Positions 15,679-24,437 of a stretch of 31,520 nucleotides of DNA are shown here, one piece after another; position 1 is the stretch's first letter, and each line of letters starts with the position of its first letter. The translations under genes were made by a program, and so were the position numbers. The stretch comes from SZUA-254 sp964596065 (GTDB lineage Bacteria > Bacteroidota > Ignavibacteria > UBA10030 > SZUA-254): contig CAZQSM010000020.1 of the NCBI GenBank assembly GCA_964596065.1, positions 1 through 31,520 on the forward strand, read 5' to 3'. The notes under the pieces were generated by a model that saw only the letters and a list, made by a program, of their open reading frames with translations, did no database searches and was not told where the DNA came from.

Positions 15679-16338
15679 ATGACATGCTCCCATTTGAGAC
15701 CGTCCCGTCCGCCGACGCTCCGGACACTTCTACTACTTGCGGGCATCCTCCTCCTCCTCCCAGCGCCGGGCTGTCAGAAATCCGAAAAACCCGCCGAAGA
15801 AAAACCGACGCTGGTGAGCCTCGACAATCTGCAGACGGCCTACGGCGTGGCGCTGAAGCGCGCGAGGATGTACGAACTCTTCATCCCCCGGGCCGGGAAG
15901 GAAAAGTTCAACGGCGTCGCGGCGCTCTACAGGGCGCTGGAACGTTCGGAAAAAATTCACGCCGCCCTCCACGCGGACCTGATGAGGAAACACGGGATCG
16001 CGCCGTCGGAGGTGACGTTCGATTCGGTGGTGGTGGGATCGACGATGCAGACGCTGAAAATGGCCATCAGCAGCGAGGAGCTGGAGGCGACCTCGATGTA
16101 CCCCAACCTCCTGCGAACGGCGAACCTCGAAAATTTCACCGAGGGGATTGACCAGTTCACGATGATCAACGCCGTGGAGGACCGCCACGTGGAGCTGCTG
16201 AAGGAGGCCCAGGACAAGGCGGGCAGGATCGGCGCGAAATACCTCGTCTGCCCGGGATGCGGCTACGTCCTCACCTCCGACGCGACCGAGGAGTGCCCCG
16301 TCTGCAGGGAACCGAAGACAGTGTTCGAAAAGATATAA
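15679..16338 (+). CDS. Exported rubrerythrin-family protein with C-terminal rubredoxin-like domain
   Basis: The protein has 219 residues; the start at 15679 has AAAGGAG eight bases upstream. Residues 1-32 are a signal ending LPAPGC, a lipobox-like site, so it is probably a lipoprotein. A rubrerythrin four-helix domain (about 48-182) is followed by a rubredoxin-like domain with CPGC (191-194) and CPVC (206-209). Diiron ligand motifs SEKIH (E91/H94), EELEATSMYP (about 133-142) and EDRH (E167/H170) are present. The first-helix glutamate expected near residue 58 (GES in typical rubrerythrins) reads GVALKRARMY and appears replaced by Ala. Rubrerythrins reduce peroxide using rubredoxin; the export and the altered site are unusual. 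PFOR follows after 16 bases. Confidence 0.85.
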   Translation: MTCSHLRPSRPPTLRTLLLLAGILLLLPAPGCQKSEKPAEEKPTLVSLDNLQTAYGVALKRARMYELFIPRAGKEKFNGVAALYRALERSEKIHAALHADLMRKHGIAPSEVTFDSVVVGSTMQTLKMAISSEELEATSMYPNLLRTANLENFTEGIDQFTMINAVEDRHVELLKEAQDKAGRIGAKYLVCPGCGYVLTSDATEECPVCREPKTVFEKI

Positions 16339-16354
16339 CAACCGTCCGGAACCG

Positions 16355-19300
16355 ATGAACCTGAAACCGAAAAAAACGCTGACCACGATCGACGGCAACG
16401 AAGCCGCGGCCGCGGTGGCGTTCAAGCTGAGCGAGATCATCGCCATCTACCCGATCACCCCCTCCTCGGGGATGGGTGAGCTCTCCGACGAGTGGACCTC
16501 CCTCGGAAAGAAAAACATCTGGGGGACCGTCCCCTCGGTCACGGAGATGCAGAGCGAAGGGGGGGCCGCGGGGGCGGTGCACGGCGCGTTGCAATCGGGC
16601 GCGCTGTCGACCACGTTCACCTCGTCCCAGGGCCTCCTGCTGATGCTGCCGAACATGTTCAAGATCGCGGGCGAACTGACCTCCACGGTCTTCCACGTCG
16701 CGGCGCGGTCGGTGGCAACCCACGCCCTCTCGATCTTCGGCGACCACAGCGACGTGATGACGGCGAGGAACACCGGTTTCTCCCTCCTGTCGTCGAATTC
16801 CGTGCAGGAGGTGATGGATTTCGCGGCCATCGCGCAGGCGGCGACGCTCGAATCGAGGATTCCGGTGCTGCACTTTTTCGACGGGTTCCGGACGTCGCAC
16901 GAACTGGCGAAGATCGAAGAGGTCACCGACGACGAACTCCTGCGGATGATCGACGAGGAACTGGTGCTGGCGCACAGGGCGCGGGCGCTCAGCTCCGACC
17001 GCCCGGTGATGCGGGGGACAGCGCAGAATCCCGACGTCTTCTTCCAGTCCCGCGAGGCGATCAACGCGTTTTACGACCGGACGCCGGAGATCTTCGAGCG
17101 GCAGATGAAGAAATTCGCGGACATCACCGGGCGCGCCTACAGGCTCTATGAGTACGACGGCCCCGCGGACGCGGAGTCGGTGATCGTGATGATGGGTTCC
17201 GGGGCGGAAACCGCAGGGGAGACGGTGCGTTTCCTGAACGCCCGGGGCCGCAAGGTGGGGCTCCTCAAGGTCCGGCTCTACAGGCCCTTCTCCGCGGAAC
17301 GGTTCATCGCCGCCCTCCCCGCGACGGTCCGCTCGATCGCGGTCCTCGACCGCACCAAGGAGCCCGGGAGCGCGGGCGAACCGCTCTACCTCGACACCGT
17401 GGCCGCCGTGAGCGAGGCGCAGATGTCGGGGACGCTCCCGCTGGCGTCGTTCCCGCGGATCGTCGGGGGGCGCTACGGGCTCTCCTCGAAGGAATTCACG
17501 CCGGCGATGGTGAAGGCGGTCTTCGACAACCTGGAATCGGCGGCGCCGAAGAACCATTTCACCGTCGGCATCAATGACGACGTGACGCACACGAGCATCC
17601 CCTTCGACCCGGCGTTCGGCATCGAATCGGAGAAAACCGTCAGCGCGATCTTCTACGGCCTCGGGGCCGACGGCACGGTCGGGGCCAACAAAAACTCGAT
17701 CAAGATCATCGGGGAGGAGACCGACCTCTACGCGCAGGGATTTTTCGTCTACGATTCGAAAAAATCGGGCTCCACGACCACATCGCACCTCCGGTTCGGG
17801 ACATCCCCGATCCGCGCCCCCTACCTGATCGACCGGGCGAACTTCGTCGCGTGCCACCAGTGGTTCTTCCTCGAAAAGGTGGATATGCTGAAAAACGCCG
17901 CGCCCGGGGCGACATTCCTGGTGAACAGCATGTACGGACCCTCGGAAGTCTGGGAACGCCTCCCGGGGCCGGTCCGGACGGAGATCGTGAAGAAGAAGCT
18001 GTCGCTCTACGTCATCGACGCCACGACGGTGGCGCAGGCGAACGGAATGGGCTCGCGCATCAACACGGTGATGCAGACCTGCTTCTTCGCGCTCTCGAAG
18101 GTCCTCCCGAGGGAGGACGCCATCGCCGCCATCAAGGGGGCGATCGAAAAATCGTACGGGAAAAAGGGCGAAGCGATCGTGAGGCAGAATTTCGAGGCGG
18201 TCAACCAGACGCTGGCGAACCTCCACGAGGTGACGGTCCCCGCGTCGGCGTCGGGCGGCGCGGGAATCCCCCCGACGGTGAGCCCCGACGCCCCGGACTT
18301 CGTCCGGGAGGTCACCGCGCGGATCATCGCCGGCGACGGCGACGGGCTGCCGGTGAGCGCGTTCCCCGTCGACGGCACCTACCCCACCGACACGGCGAGG
18401 TGGGAGAAGCGGAACATCGCCCTCGAGATCCCGGTCTGGGACGAGGCGATCTGCATCCAGTGCAACAAGTGCGCCCTCGTCTGCCCGCACGCGGCGATCA
18501 GGGTGAAGGTGTACGACGCCGGTGACCTGGAAGGCGCCCCCTCCACGTTCAAATCGGTGGAATTCAAGGGGCCGGAGTACAAGGGGAAGCGGTACACAGT
18601 GCAGGTCGCCCCCGAGGATTGCACCGGCTGCGAGCTCTGCGTGGAGTATTGCCCGGTGAAAAACAAATCTGAAACGCGCCTCAAGGCGATCAATATGATG
18701 CCGCAGCCGCCGCTTCGCGTGCCGGAGCGGGCGAATTTCGACTTCTTCCTCTCGATCCCCGAGGCGGACCGGCGGACGGTGAAGGGGGACACGGTCAAGG
18801 GTTCGCAGTTCCTCCAGCCGCTTTTCGAGTTCTCGGGGGCGTGTTCGGGGTGCGGCGAGACGCCGTACGTGAAGCTCGCGTCACAGCTGTTCGGCGACCG
18901 GATGCTGATCGCGAACGCGACCGGTTGTTCGTCGATCTACGGCGGCAACCTCCCGACGACGCCCTGGGCGAAGAACGCGGCCGGGCGCGGCCCCGCCTGG
19001 TCGAATTCCCTCTTCGAGGACAACGCGGAATTCGGCCTCGGGATGCGCCTCACGGTCGACAAGCAGGCGTCGATGGCTCGCGAACTGGTGGAGCTGCTCG
19101 CCGGGGAGATCGGACAGCCGCTGGCCGGGGAGCTCCTCTCCGCCGACCAGTCCGGCGAGGCGGGCATCTACGATCAACGCCGGCGCGTCGAACGGCTCAG
19201 GGAGAAACTGAAGGGGAACGCGAAACCGGAAGCGCGCCGCCTGCTGAGCCTTGCCGACATGCTCGTGCAAAAGAGCGTCTGGATCATGGGGGGCGACGGC

Positions 19301-19996
19301 TGGGCCTACGACATCGGGTTCGGCGGCCTCGACCACGTCCTCAACTCGGGGAAAAACGTGAACATCCTTGTGCTCGACACCGAGGTCTATTCGAACACCG
19401 GCGGACAGATGTCGAAGTCGACCCCCAGGTCGGCGGTGGCGAAGTTCGCCGCCGGCGGCAAGCCGAACGCCAAGAAGGACCTCGGGATGCTCGCGATGAG
19501 CTACCGGAACGTCTACGTCGCGCAGGTGGCGATGGGGGCGAACGACAGCCAGACGGTGAGGGCGTTCATCGAGGCGGAGGCCTTCGACGGTCCGTCGATC
19601 ATCATCGCCTACAGCCATTGCATCGCCCACGGGATCAACATGGCGAAGGGGATGGCGAACCAGAAGGTCGCCGCCGAGAGCGGGTACTGGCCCCTCTACC
19701 GCTACAACCCGGACCTGCGGGCGAAAGGCGAAAACCCGTTCAAGCTCGACTCGAAACCGCCGAAGCTCCGCTTCACCGATTTTTCGAACCTCGAGACCCG
19801 CTACAAAATGCTCTTCAAGAGCCAGCCCGACGCCGCGAAGCGGCTCTCGGCACTGGCGCAGGAAGACATCGACACCAGGTGGGCGGCCCTCGAGCTGATG
19901 GCGAAGGAACAGCCCGCATCAGGCGGCAACGGAACGACCAAACCCGCCACGACCGCGGCCGGTCCGGCCACACCGACCACATCAACCACCGGATGA
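16355..19996 (+). CDS. nifJ: Pyruvate:ferredoxin (flavodoxin) oxidoreductase
   Basis: This single-chain homodimeric-type PFOR has 1213 residues (usual about 1170-1200). It carries out pyruvate + CoA + oxidized ferredoxin to acetyl-CoA + CO2 + reduced ferredoxin. The N-terminal domain has IYPITPSSGMGEL and TEMQSEGGAAGAVHGAL (catalytic Glu near 66). The gamma domain follows. Two ferredoxin-type clusters are CIQCNKCALVCP (about 699) and CTGCELCVEYCP (about 756). The TPP domain has CSGCGETPYVKL (about 830, third cluster Cys) and GDGWAYDIGFGG (about 980) with NTGGQMSKSTP. A Thr/Pro/Gly-rich tail (about 1185-1213) is an extension without known function. The stop overlaps the next start (ATGA). Confidence 0.97.
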   Translation: MNLKPKKTLTTIDGNEAAAAVAFKLSEIIAIYPITPSSGMGELSDEWTSLGKKNIWGTVPSVTEMQSEGGAAGAVHGALQSGALSTTFTSSQGLLLMLPNMFKIAGELTSTVFHVAARSVATHALSIFGDHSDVMTARNTGFSLLSSNSVQEVMDFAAIAQAATLESRIPVLHFFDGFRTSHELAKIEEVTDDELLRMIDEELVLAHRARALSSDRPVMRGTAQNPDVFFQSREAINAFYDRTPEIFERQMKKFADITGRAYRLYEYDGPADAESVIVMMGSGAETAGETVRFLNARGRKVGLLKVRLYRPFSAERFIAALPATVRSIAVLDRTKEPGSAGEPLYLDTVAAVSEAQMSGTLPLASFPRIVGGRYGLSSKEFTPAMVKAVFDNLESAAPKNHFTVGINDDVTHTSIPFDPAFGIESEKTVSAIFYGLGADGTVGANKNSIKIIGEETDLYAQGFFVYDSKKSGSTTTSHLRFGTSPIRAPYLIDRANFVACHQWFFLEKVDMLKNAAPGATFLVNSMYGPSEVWERLPGPVRTEIVKKKLSLYVIDATTVAQANGMGSRINTVMQTCFFALSKVLPREDAIAAIKGAIEKSYGKKGEAIVRQNFEAVNQTLANLHEVTVPASASGGAGIPPTVSPDAPDFVREVTARIIAGDGDGLPVSAFPVDGTYPTDTARWEKRNIALEIPVWDEAICIQCNKCALVCPHAAIRVKVYDAGDLEGAPSTFKSVEFKGPEYKGKRYTVQVAPEDCTGCELCVEYCPVKNKSETRLKAINMMPQPPLRVPERANFDFFLSIPEADRRTVKGDTVKGSQFLQPLFEFSGACSGCGETPYVKLASQLFGDRMLIANATGCSSIYGGNLPTTPWAKNAAGRGPAWSNSLFEDNAEFGLGMRLTVDKQASMARELVELLAGEIGQPLAGELLSADQSGEAGIYDQRRRVERLREKLKGNAKPEARRLLSLADMLVQKSVWIMGGDGWAYDIGFGGLDHVLNSGKNVNILVLDTEVYSNTGGQMSKSTPRSAVAKFAAGGKPNAKKDLGMLAMSYRNVYVAQVAMGANDSQTVRAFIEAEAFDGPSIIIAYSHCIAHGINMAKGMANQKVAAESGYWPLYRYNPDLRAKGENPFKLDSKPPKLRFTDFSNLETRYKMLFKSQPDAAKRLSALAQEDIDTRWAALELMAKEQPASGGNGTTKPATTAAGPATPTTSTTG

Positions 19997-20988
19997 TCAT
20001 GGACCTGACAACCACATACCTCGGACTCAAACTCGGGAACCCGATCGTCCCGTCGGCGGGCCCCCTCTCGCACAGCGTCGATTCGATGAAGCGCCTCGAG
20101 GACGCGGGGGCGGCGGCCGTGGTGATGTACTCGCTCTTCGAGGAACAGATCGCGCACGACACCGCGGAGCTCTCCCACTACCTCTCCTACGGGACCGAGA
20201 GTTTCGCCGAGTCGCTCACCTACTTCCCCGACGTCGGCGAGTACAACCTCGGCCCCGACGCCTACGTCGAGCTTGTCCGGAAGGCGAAGGAGTCGCTCTC
20301 CATCCCGGTGATCGGCAGCCTCAACGGCATCACGGCGGGCGGCTGGACCGACTACGCGCGGAAGATCCAGCAGGCCGGCGCCGACGCGCTCGAGCTGAAC
20401 GTCTATTACATCTCCACCGACCCGGAGATCCCGGCGCAGGAGGTGGAGGACCGGTACGCCGAGGTCCTCCACGCCGTGAAACGCTCGGTCACAATTCCGG
20501 TGGCGATGAAACTGAGCCCCTATTTCAGTTCGCTCGGGCACATGGCCCGCCGGCTCGACAACGCCGGCGTCGACGGCCTGGTCCTGTTCAACCGGTTCTA
20601 CCAGCCCGACATCGATCTGGAGAACCTTGAGGTTCTGCCGAACGTCATCCTCAGCACGCCGCAGGCACTCAGGCTCCCCCTCCGATGGATCGCGATCCTC
20701 CACGGGCGGCTCAGGGCGAACCTCGCCGCCACCAGCGGCATCCATAACGCCGGGGACGTGATCAAGATGCTGATGGCCGGCGCCGACGTCACGATGATGT
20801 GCTCGGCGCTCCTGAAGCACGGCCCCGAACATATCACCAATACGCTGACCGGCGTCCGCCAGTGGATGCTCGACCACGAATACGTCTCGGTCGCCCAGAT
20901 GAAGGGGAGCATGAGCCAGAAATCGGTCGCGGACCCCGCGGCGTTCGAGCGGGCGAATTACATGAAGGCGCTGCAGCGGTACAAATGA
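19993..20988 (+). CDS. Dihydroorotate dehydrogenase-like flavoprotein
   Basis: The protein has 331 residues and a TIM-barrel of the PyrD family: LTTTYLGLKLGNPIVPSAGPLS at the start, NVYYISTDPEIP and PVAMKLSPYFSS in the middle, and ATSGIHNAGDVIKMLMAGADVTMMCSALL, the FMN phosphate region, near the end. This subfamily is often found next to nifJ in anaerobes, and its true reaction is not known to me; a role in pyrimidine synthesis is doubtful because no other pyr gene is here. The ATG at 19993 overlaps the nifJ stop (ATGA). An ATG at 19999, two codons later, matches the usual N-terminus equally well. Confidence 0.88.
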   Translation: MIMDLTTTYLGLKLGNPIVPSAGPLSHSVDSMKRLEDAGAAAVVMYSLFEEQIAHDTAELSHYLSYGTESFAESLTYFPDVGEYNLGPDAYVELVRKAKESLSIPVIGSLNGITAGGWTDYARKIQQAGADALELNVYYISTDPEIPAQEVEDRYAEVLHAVKRSVTIPVAMKLSPYFSSLGHMARRLDNAGVDGLVLFNRFYQPDIDLENLEVLPNVILSTPQALRLPLRWIAILHGRLRANLAATSGIHNAGDVIKMLMAGADVTMMCSALLKHGPEHITNTLTGVRQWMLDHEYVSVAQMKGSMSQKSVADPAAFERANYMKALQRYK

Positions 20989-21061
20989 GGACAACGACGC
21001 CGTTCCGGGCCATCGGGGCCCGCGCCGGGAACCATCACAGACATCAACGACCGGAGCAGTA

Positions 21062-21565
21062 ATGGACACGACCGCCCCACAACCGAAGGCAAAACACAAA
21101 TCGTTCGAGTACCGGACGTCGGTCTACTGGACCGGCGAGAGGAACGGCCTTCTGGCGTCGGAAGGCAAGCCGGACATTCCCGTGTCGAGCCCACCGGAAT
21201 TCAAGGGGAAGGCCGGGCAGTGGACGCCGGAGGACCTGCTCGTCGCGGCGGTGGATATCTGCACGATGACGACGTTCATCGCCTTTGCGAAGCACAAGCA
21301 GCTGCCCCTCGTCTCCTACGGGAGCGCGGCCACCGGCACGATGGAGTTCTCCGACGGCCGGTACCGGTTCACCCGCATCACGCTTCGCCCCGCGATCGTC
21401 GTCGAAACGGAGGAAGCGATCACGCTGGCCGCCGCCGTGCTGGAGGAGGCCCATCAGAGCTGTTTCATCGCCAACTCGATCTGCAGCCAGGTCGTGCTGG
21501 AACCAACCATCATCAGGGGAAAACAATGTTCTTCAGAGACGCAGACCGCTCTACCGGACCGATAG
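21062..21565 (+). CDS. OsmC/Ohr-family protein
   Basis: The protein has 167 residues. It has the OsmC pattern: WTPEDLLVAAVDICTMTTF with the first reactive Cys (about 67), then a beta-rich middle (GTMEFSDGRYRFTRITLRP), and AHQSCFIANSI with the second Cys. Members reduce organic hydroperoxides through the cysteine pair. The ATG at 21062 has a GGAG site six bases away. The last 40 bases overlap the next gene, so the C-terminal 13 residues, beyond the conserved domain, share DNA with the membrane polyferredoxin. This fits the oxidative-protection theme of the rubrerythrin-PFOR operon, guarding oxygen-sensitive Fe-S enzymes (inference). Confidence 0.88.
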   Translation: MDTTAPQPKAKHKSFEYRTSVYWTGERNGLLASEGKPDIPVSSPPEFKGKAGQWTPEDLLVAAVDICTMTTFIAFAKHKQLPLVSYGSAATGTMEFSDGRYRFTRITLRPAIVVETEEAITLAAAVLEEAHQSCFIANSICSQVVLEPTIIRGKQCSSETQTALPDR

Positions 21566-22722
21566 AACCACCGGCCCGGCATCCATCGCTTGCGCACCGC
21601 CCGGCGATCAAAAAACTCGCCCCCGAACTCCGTAAGCCCCGGATCGATTACGGGGCCGAGCCCAACCTGTTCCGCCGCCTGCTGCTGCGGCTGAAACACG
21701 ACACCCAGTTCCTCCGTTCGACCGTCCAGATGGCGTTCATCCTGCTCTGCGTCTGGATCGGTGTCGAATTTTACCTCTTCGTGGAGTGGGGCCGCTCGGG
21801 CGGGGCGGCGGAGTTCCATCCGAGACCGCCGGGGGTGGAGGGTTTCCTGCCGATCAGCGCCCTGATGAGCCTCAGCTACTGGGTCAGGACGGGGTTCCTC
21901 AACGGTGTCCACCCTTCCGGCGTCTTCATTTTCGTGGCGATCGTCGCGCTCGGGTGGCTCCTGAAAAAATCGTTCTGCAGCTGGATGTGCCCGGTCGGAA
22001 CGGTGAGCGAATCGCTCTGGAAACTCGGCCAGAAGCTCTTCGGCGCCAACCTGAAGGTGAACCGCTGGATCGATTACCCGCTCCGGTCGATCAAATACCT
22101 CCTCCTGCTCTTTTTTATGGTGTCGGTGCTCGGGATGGACGCGGCGTCGCTCCGCGAGTTCATCTACAGCCCCTACAACAAGATGGCCGACGTCAAGATG
22201 TACGCGTTCTTCGCGGACATCTCCGAATTCGCGATCTGGACGATCCTCATCCTGATCGGGCTTTCGGTCGTCATCAGGAATTTCTGGTGCCGATACCTCT
22301 GCCCTTACGGCGCCCTGCTCGGGATCACCGGATGGTTCTCCCCCCTCAAGATCACTCGGAACGCGGCGAGCTGCATCGATTGCGAACTCTGCACGAAGGC
22401 GTGCTCCGCGTCGATCAGGGTCCACAGCGCGACGAGGGTGATCAGCGACGAATGCAGCGGCTGCCTGGAATGCGTGGAGGCCTGTCCGGTGAAGGACACA
22501 CTCGGGATGAAGGCGGCGCATTCCGACCGCTACATGCGCAACTGGGCGTTCGGCCTGCTGGTGGTGGGCGTGTTCGTCGGCATCACCGGTCTGGCGATGC
22601 TGATGGGGATGTGGCAGAACGAGATCTCGAGGGAGGAATACCTTTTCAGGTTCAAGAACATCAATTCGCCGCTCTACGACCACGCCCGCGGCCAGGTCCC
22701 GAAGTACGGGCCGAATGACTGA
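21526..22722 (+). CDS. Membrane polyferredoxin, NapH/CcoG-like 4Fe-4S protein
   Basis: The protein has 398 residues. About five transmembrane helices are visible (starting near residues 65, 135, 190, 230 and 340). Two CxxxCP motifs at the membrane face (FCSWMCPVG and WCRYLCPYG) are typical of NapH/NosR/CcoG proteins. Two [4Fe-4S] sites follow: CIDCELCTKACS and CSGCLECVEACP. Such proteins move electrons between the quinone pool or ferredoxin and redox partners at the membrane. It lacks the Ig-like C-terminal domain of CcoG. The ATG at 21526 follows AGGGGA and overlaps the OsmC gene by 40 bases. Being in the PFOR operon, it may connect reduced ferredoxin with the membrane (inference). Confidence 0.88.
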   Translation: MFFRDADRSTGPIEPPARHPSLAHRPAIKKLAPELRKPRIDYGAEPNLFRRLLLRLKHDTQFLRSTVQMAFILLCVWIGVEFYLFVEWGRSGGAAEFHPRPPGVEGFLPISALMSLSYWVRTGFLNGVHPSGVFIFVAIVALGWLLKKSFCSWMCPVGTVSESLWKLGQKLFGANLKVNRWIDYPLRSIKYLLLLFFMVSVLGMDAASLREFIYSPYNKMADVKMYAFFADISEFAIWTILILIGLSVVIRNFWCRYLCPYGALLGITGWFSPLKITRNAASCIDCELCTKACSASIRVHSATRVISDECSGCLECVEACPVKDTLGMKAAHSDRYMRNWAFGLLVVGVFVGITGLAMLMGMWQNEISREEYLFRFKNINSPLYDHARGQVPKYGPND

Positions 22723-23548
22723 GGGCGAACGACGGGCCGGCAAGGCGATGAGCGGCCCGGGGTCCGGCGATCCGGCGGCCGTTGGAACAGGCGGCGTCCG
22801 CCGCTTCTACGATTCCCTCGCCCCCGACTATGACCTGATGACGTCGTTCGACGCGCGTTTCGAAAAAGAACGCCCCTGGTTTGAAGCGATCGACTCGAAA
22901 TTCGCCATCCGGTCCGCCCTCGACGCGGGGTGCGGCACGGGCTTTCATTCGCTACTCCTCTCCCGGCTCGGGGTGGCCGTGGCCGGCGTCGACGCCTCTC
23001 CCGGGATGATTGAACGCGCGCGGGAGAACGCCCGGCGCCTCGGTTCCACTATTACCCTCCACACAGGCGGGTTTTCGGAGATCTCCTCCCTCGTCGCAGG
23101 CGACCCGGCTTCCCCCGGTCCGTTCGACGCCGTCTTCTGCCTCGGGAACTCACTCGTGCATCTGTTGACCGACGCCGAACTCAGCGAGGCCCTCACGAAC
23201 TTCCGCGCTGTGCTCCGCCCGGGGGGCGTCCTGATCGTGCAGATCCTGAACTATGAACGGATCCTCTCCGAAAAAAAGGAACTATTGGGGAGGCGCGAGG
23301 CGGGCGGGACGACCTTCGAACGGCGGTACGCCTACCACGGTGAGACGGTGACGTTTACGATATCGAGGGGTGGGAAAGCGGAGTCGGTGACGCTCCGGCC
23401 GCTGACGCGGCCGATGCTGGAGGCCGCCTGCGACGCCGCGGGGTTCACGGAGATCGCGGCGTTCGGGGATCTTGCGATGGGAAGGTTCGATCCGGCCGGC
23501 TCGGCCGACCTCGTCCTCACGGCACGGAAGCCCGGGACTCGCTCATGA
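22715..23548 (+). CDS. SAM-dependent class I methyltransferase
   Basis: The protein has 277 residues. The SAM-binding core is clear: motif I LDAGCGTGFHSLLLSRLG (about 69-86), the acidic residue in AGVDASPGMIERARENA, FDAVFCLGNSLVHL, and LRPGGVLIVQILNYERI. The substrate cannot be predicted. The start overlaps the polyferredoxin gene by 8 bases. A second ATG at 22748 would remove a poorly conserved N-terminus and may be the true start. The 3' end overlaps the convergent ptb gene by 32 bases, so there is no room for a classical terminator between them. Confidence 0.87.
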   Translation: MTEGERRAGKAMSGPGSGDPAAVGTGGVRRFYDSLAPDYDLMTSFDARFEKERPWFEAIDSKFAIRSALDAGCGTGFHSLLLSRLGVAVAGVDASPGMIERARENARRLGSTITLHTGGFSEISSLVAGDPASPGPFDAVFCLGNSLVHLLTDAELSEALTNFRAVLRPGGVLIVQILNYERILSEKKELLGRREAGGTTFERRYAYHGETVTFTISRGGKAESVTLRPLTRPMLEAACDAAGFTEIAAFGDLAMGRFDPAGSADLVLTARKPGTRS

Positions 23549-24434
23549 TCACCCCCAGCGCGATCGAGAGCAACTTCGCGTCGCTCTTGTCGGAGCGCGA
23601 CGGGATGAGCACCGGCACCCTCCCGCCCACGATCACGTGCGCGAGCCGGAGGCCGGCGAAGTAAGTCGTGCTCTTGGCCAGGCTGTTGGCCGATTCGATG
23701 TTCGCGGCCACGAGGATCTCGGCCCGCCCGGCGATCGGCGACCTGATCCCCTTTTCTTCCGCCGCCTCGATCGAGATGGCGTTGTCGAGCGCGAACGGCC
23801 CGTCGACCGTGCATCCCGTGATCTGTCCCCTGTCGTTCATCTTGGAAAGTGCCGCCGCATCGAGCGTCGACTGGAGGGAGGGGACGATGAACTCGGTCGC
23901 CGAGAGGACCGCCACCCGCGGGTTCGCGTTCCCGAGGGCGTGCGCCACCTCGACGGCGTTGCGGATGAGCTCCACCTTGTTCTTCAGGTCGGGGGACATC
24001 GTCATCCCCCCGTCGGTGATCATGATGAACTGGTTCCCGGGCCGTTCGGGGAATTCGAGCAGGAAGATGTCGGAGAGGAGCCGCCCGGTCCTGATCCCCG
24101 CCCCCTCCTTCAGCACCGCCTTCATCATCGACGATGTGTCGATCCCTCCCTTCATCAGGATGTCGGCCTTCCCGGCCGCGGTGAGTTCGAGCGATATCCG
24201 AAGCGCGGAGGTGGCGTCGTCGGCGTGATGGAACTCGCAGCGCGAAAGCATTTCGGATGGAAGGGCCTCTTTCATCAGCGGTTCCGATCCGACGAGGATG
24301 AAGTCCGCGAGGCCGTGGCGTAGAGCGTCGCGGACCGCGCTGAACGTCTCCTCGTTGTTCGGGAACACGACCAGCACCTTCTTCCCCGGGAACCGTTTCG
24401 CCGCCTCGAGCAGTCCGCTGAAATTCGTGATCAT
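23517..24434 (-). CDS. ptb: Phosphate butyryltransferase
   Basis: The protein has 305 residues (the family is about 300). Family stretches include ADILMKGGIDTSSMMKAVL, ITDGGMTMSPDLKNKVELIRNAVEVAH, the conserved DGPFALDNAIS, and ANIESANSLAKSTTYFAGLRLAHVIVGGRVPVLIPSRSD in pieces. It converts butyryl-CoA (or isobutyryl/isovaleryl-CoA) + Pi to the acyl phosphate. A clean AAAGGAG lies inside the end of buk, and the ATG is 3 bases after the buk stop. With butyrate kinase it gives ATP from acyl-CoA. Given the VorB-like oxidoreductase elsewhere in the window, branched-chain acyl-CoAs are a plausible substrate. Confidence 0.94.
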   Translation of the reverse strand: MITNFSGLLEAAKRFPGKKVLVVFPNNEETFSAVRDALRHGLADFILVGSEPLMKEALPSEMLSRCEFHHADDATSALRISLELTAAGKADILMKGGIDTSSMMKAVLKEGAGIRTGRLLSDIFLLEFPERPGNQFIMITDGGMTMSPDLKNKVELIRNAVEVAHALGNANPRVAVLSATEFIVPSLQSTLDAAALSKMNDRGQITGCTVDGPFALDNAISIEAAEEKGIRSPIAGRAEILVAANIESANSLAKSTTYFAGLRLAHVIVGGRVPVLIPSRSDKSDAKLLSIALGVIMSESRASVP

Positions 24435-24437
24435 CGA

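Noticed and set aside
16271..18490. 739-codon minus-strand open frame opposite nifJ
   Set aside because: Shadow of the PFOR gene, with the same odd composition and no family features.
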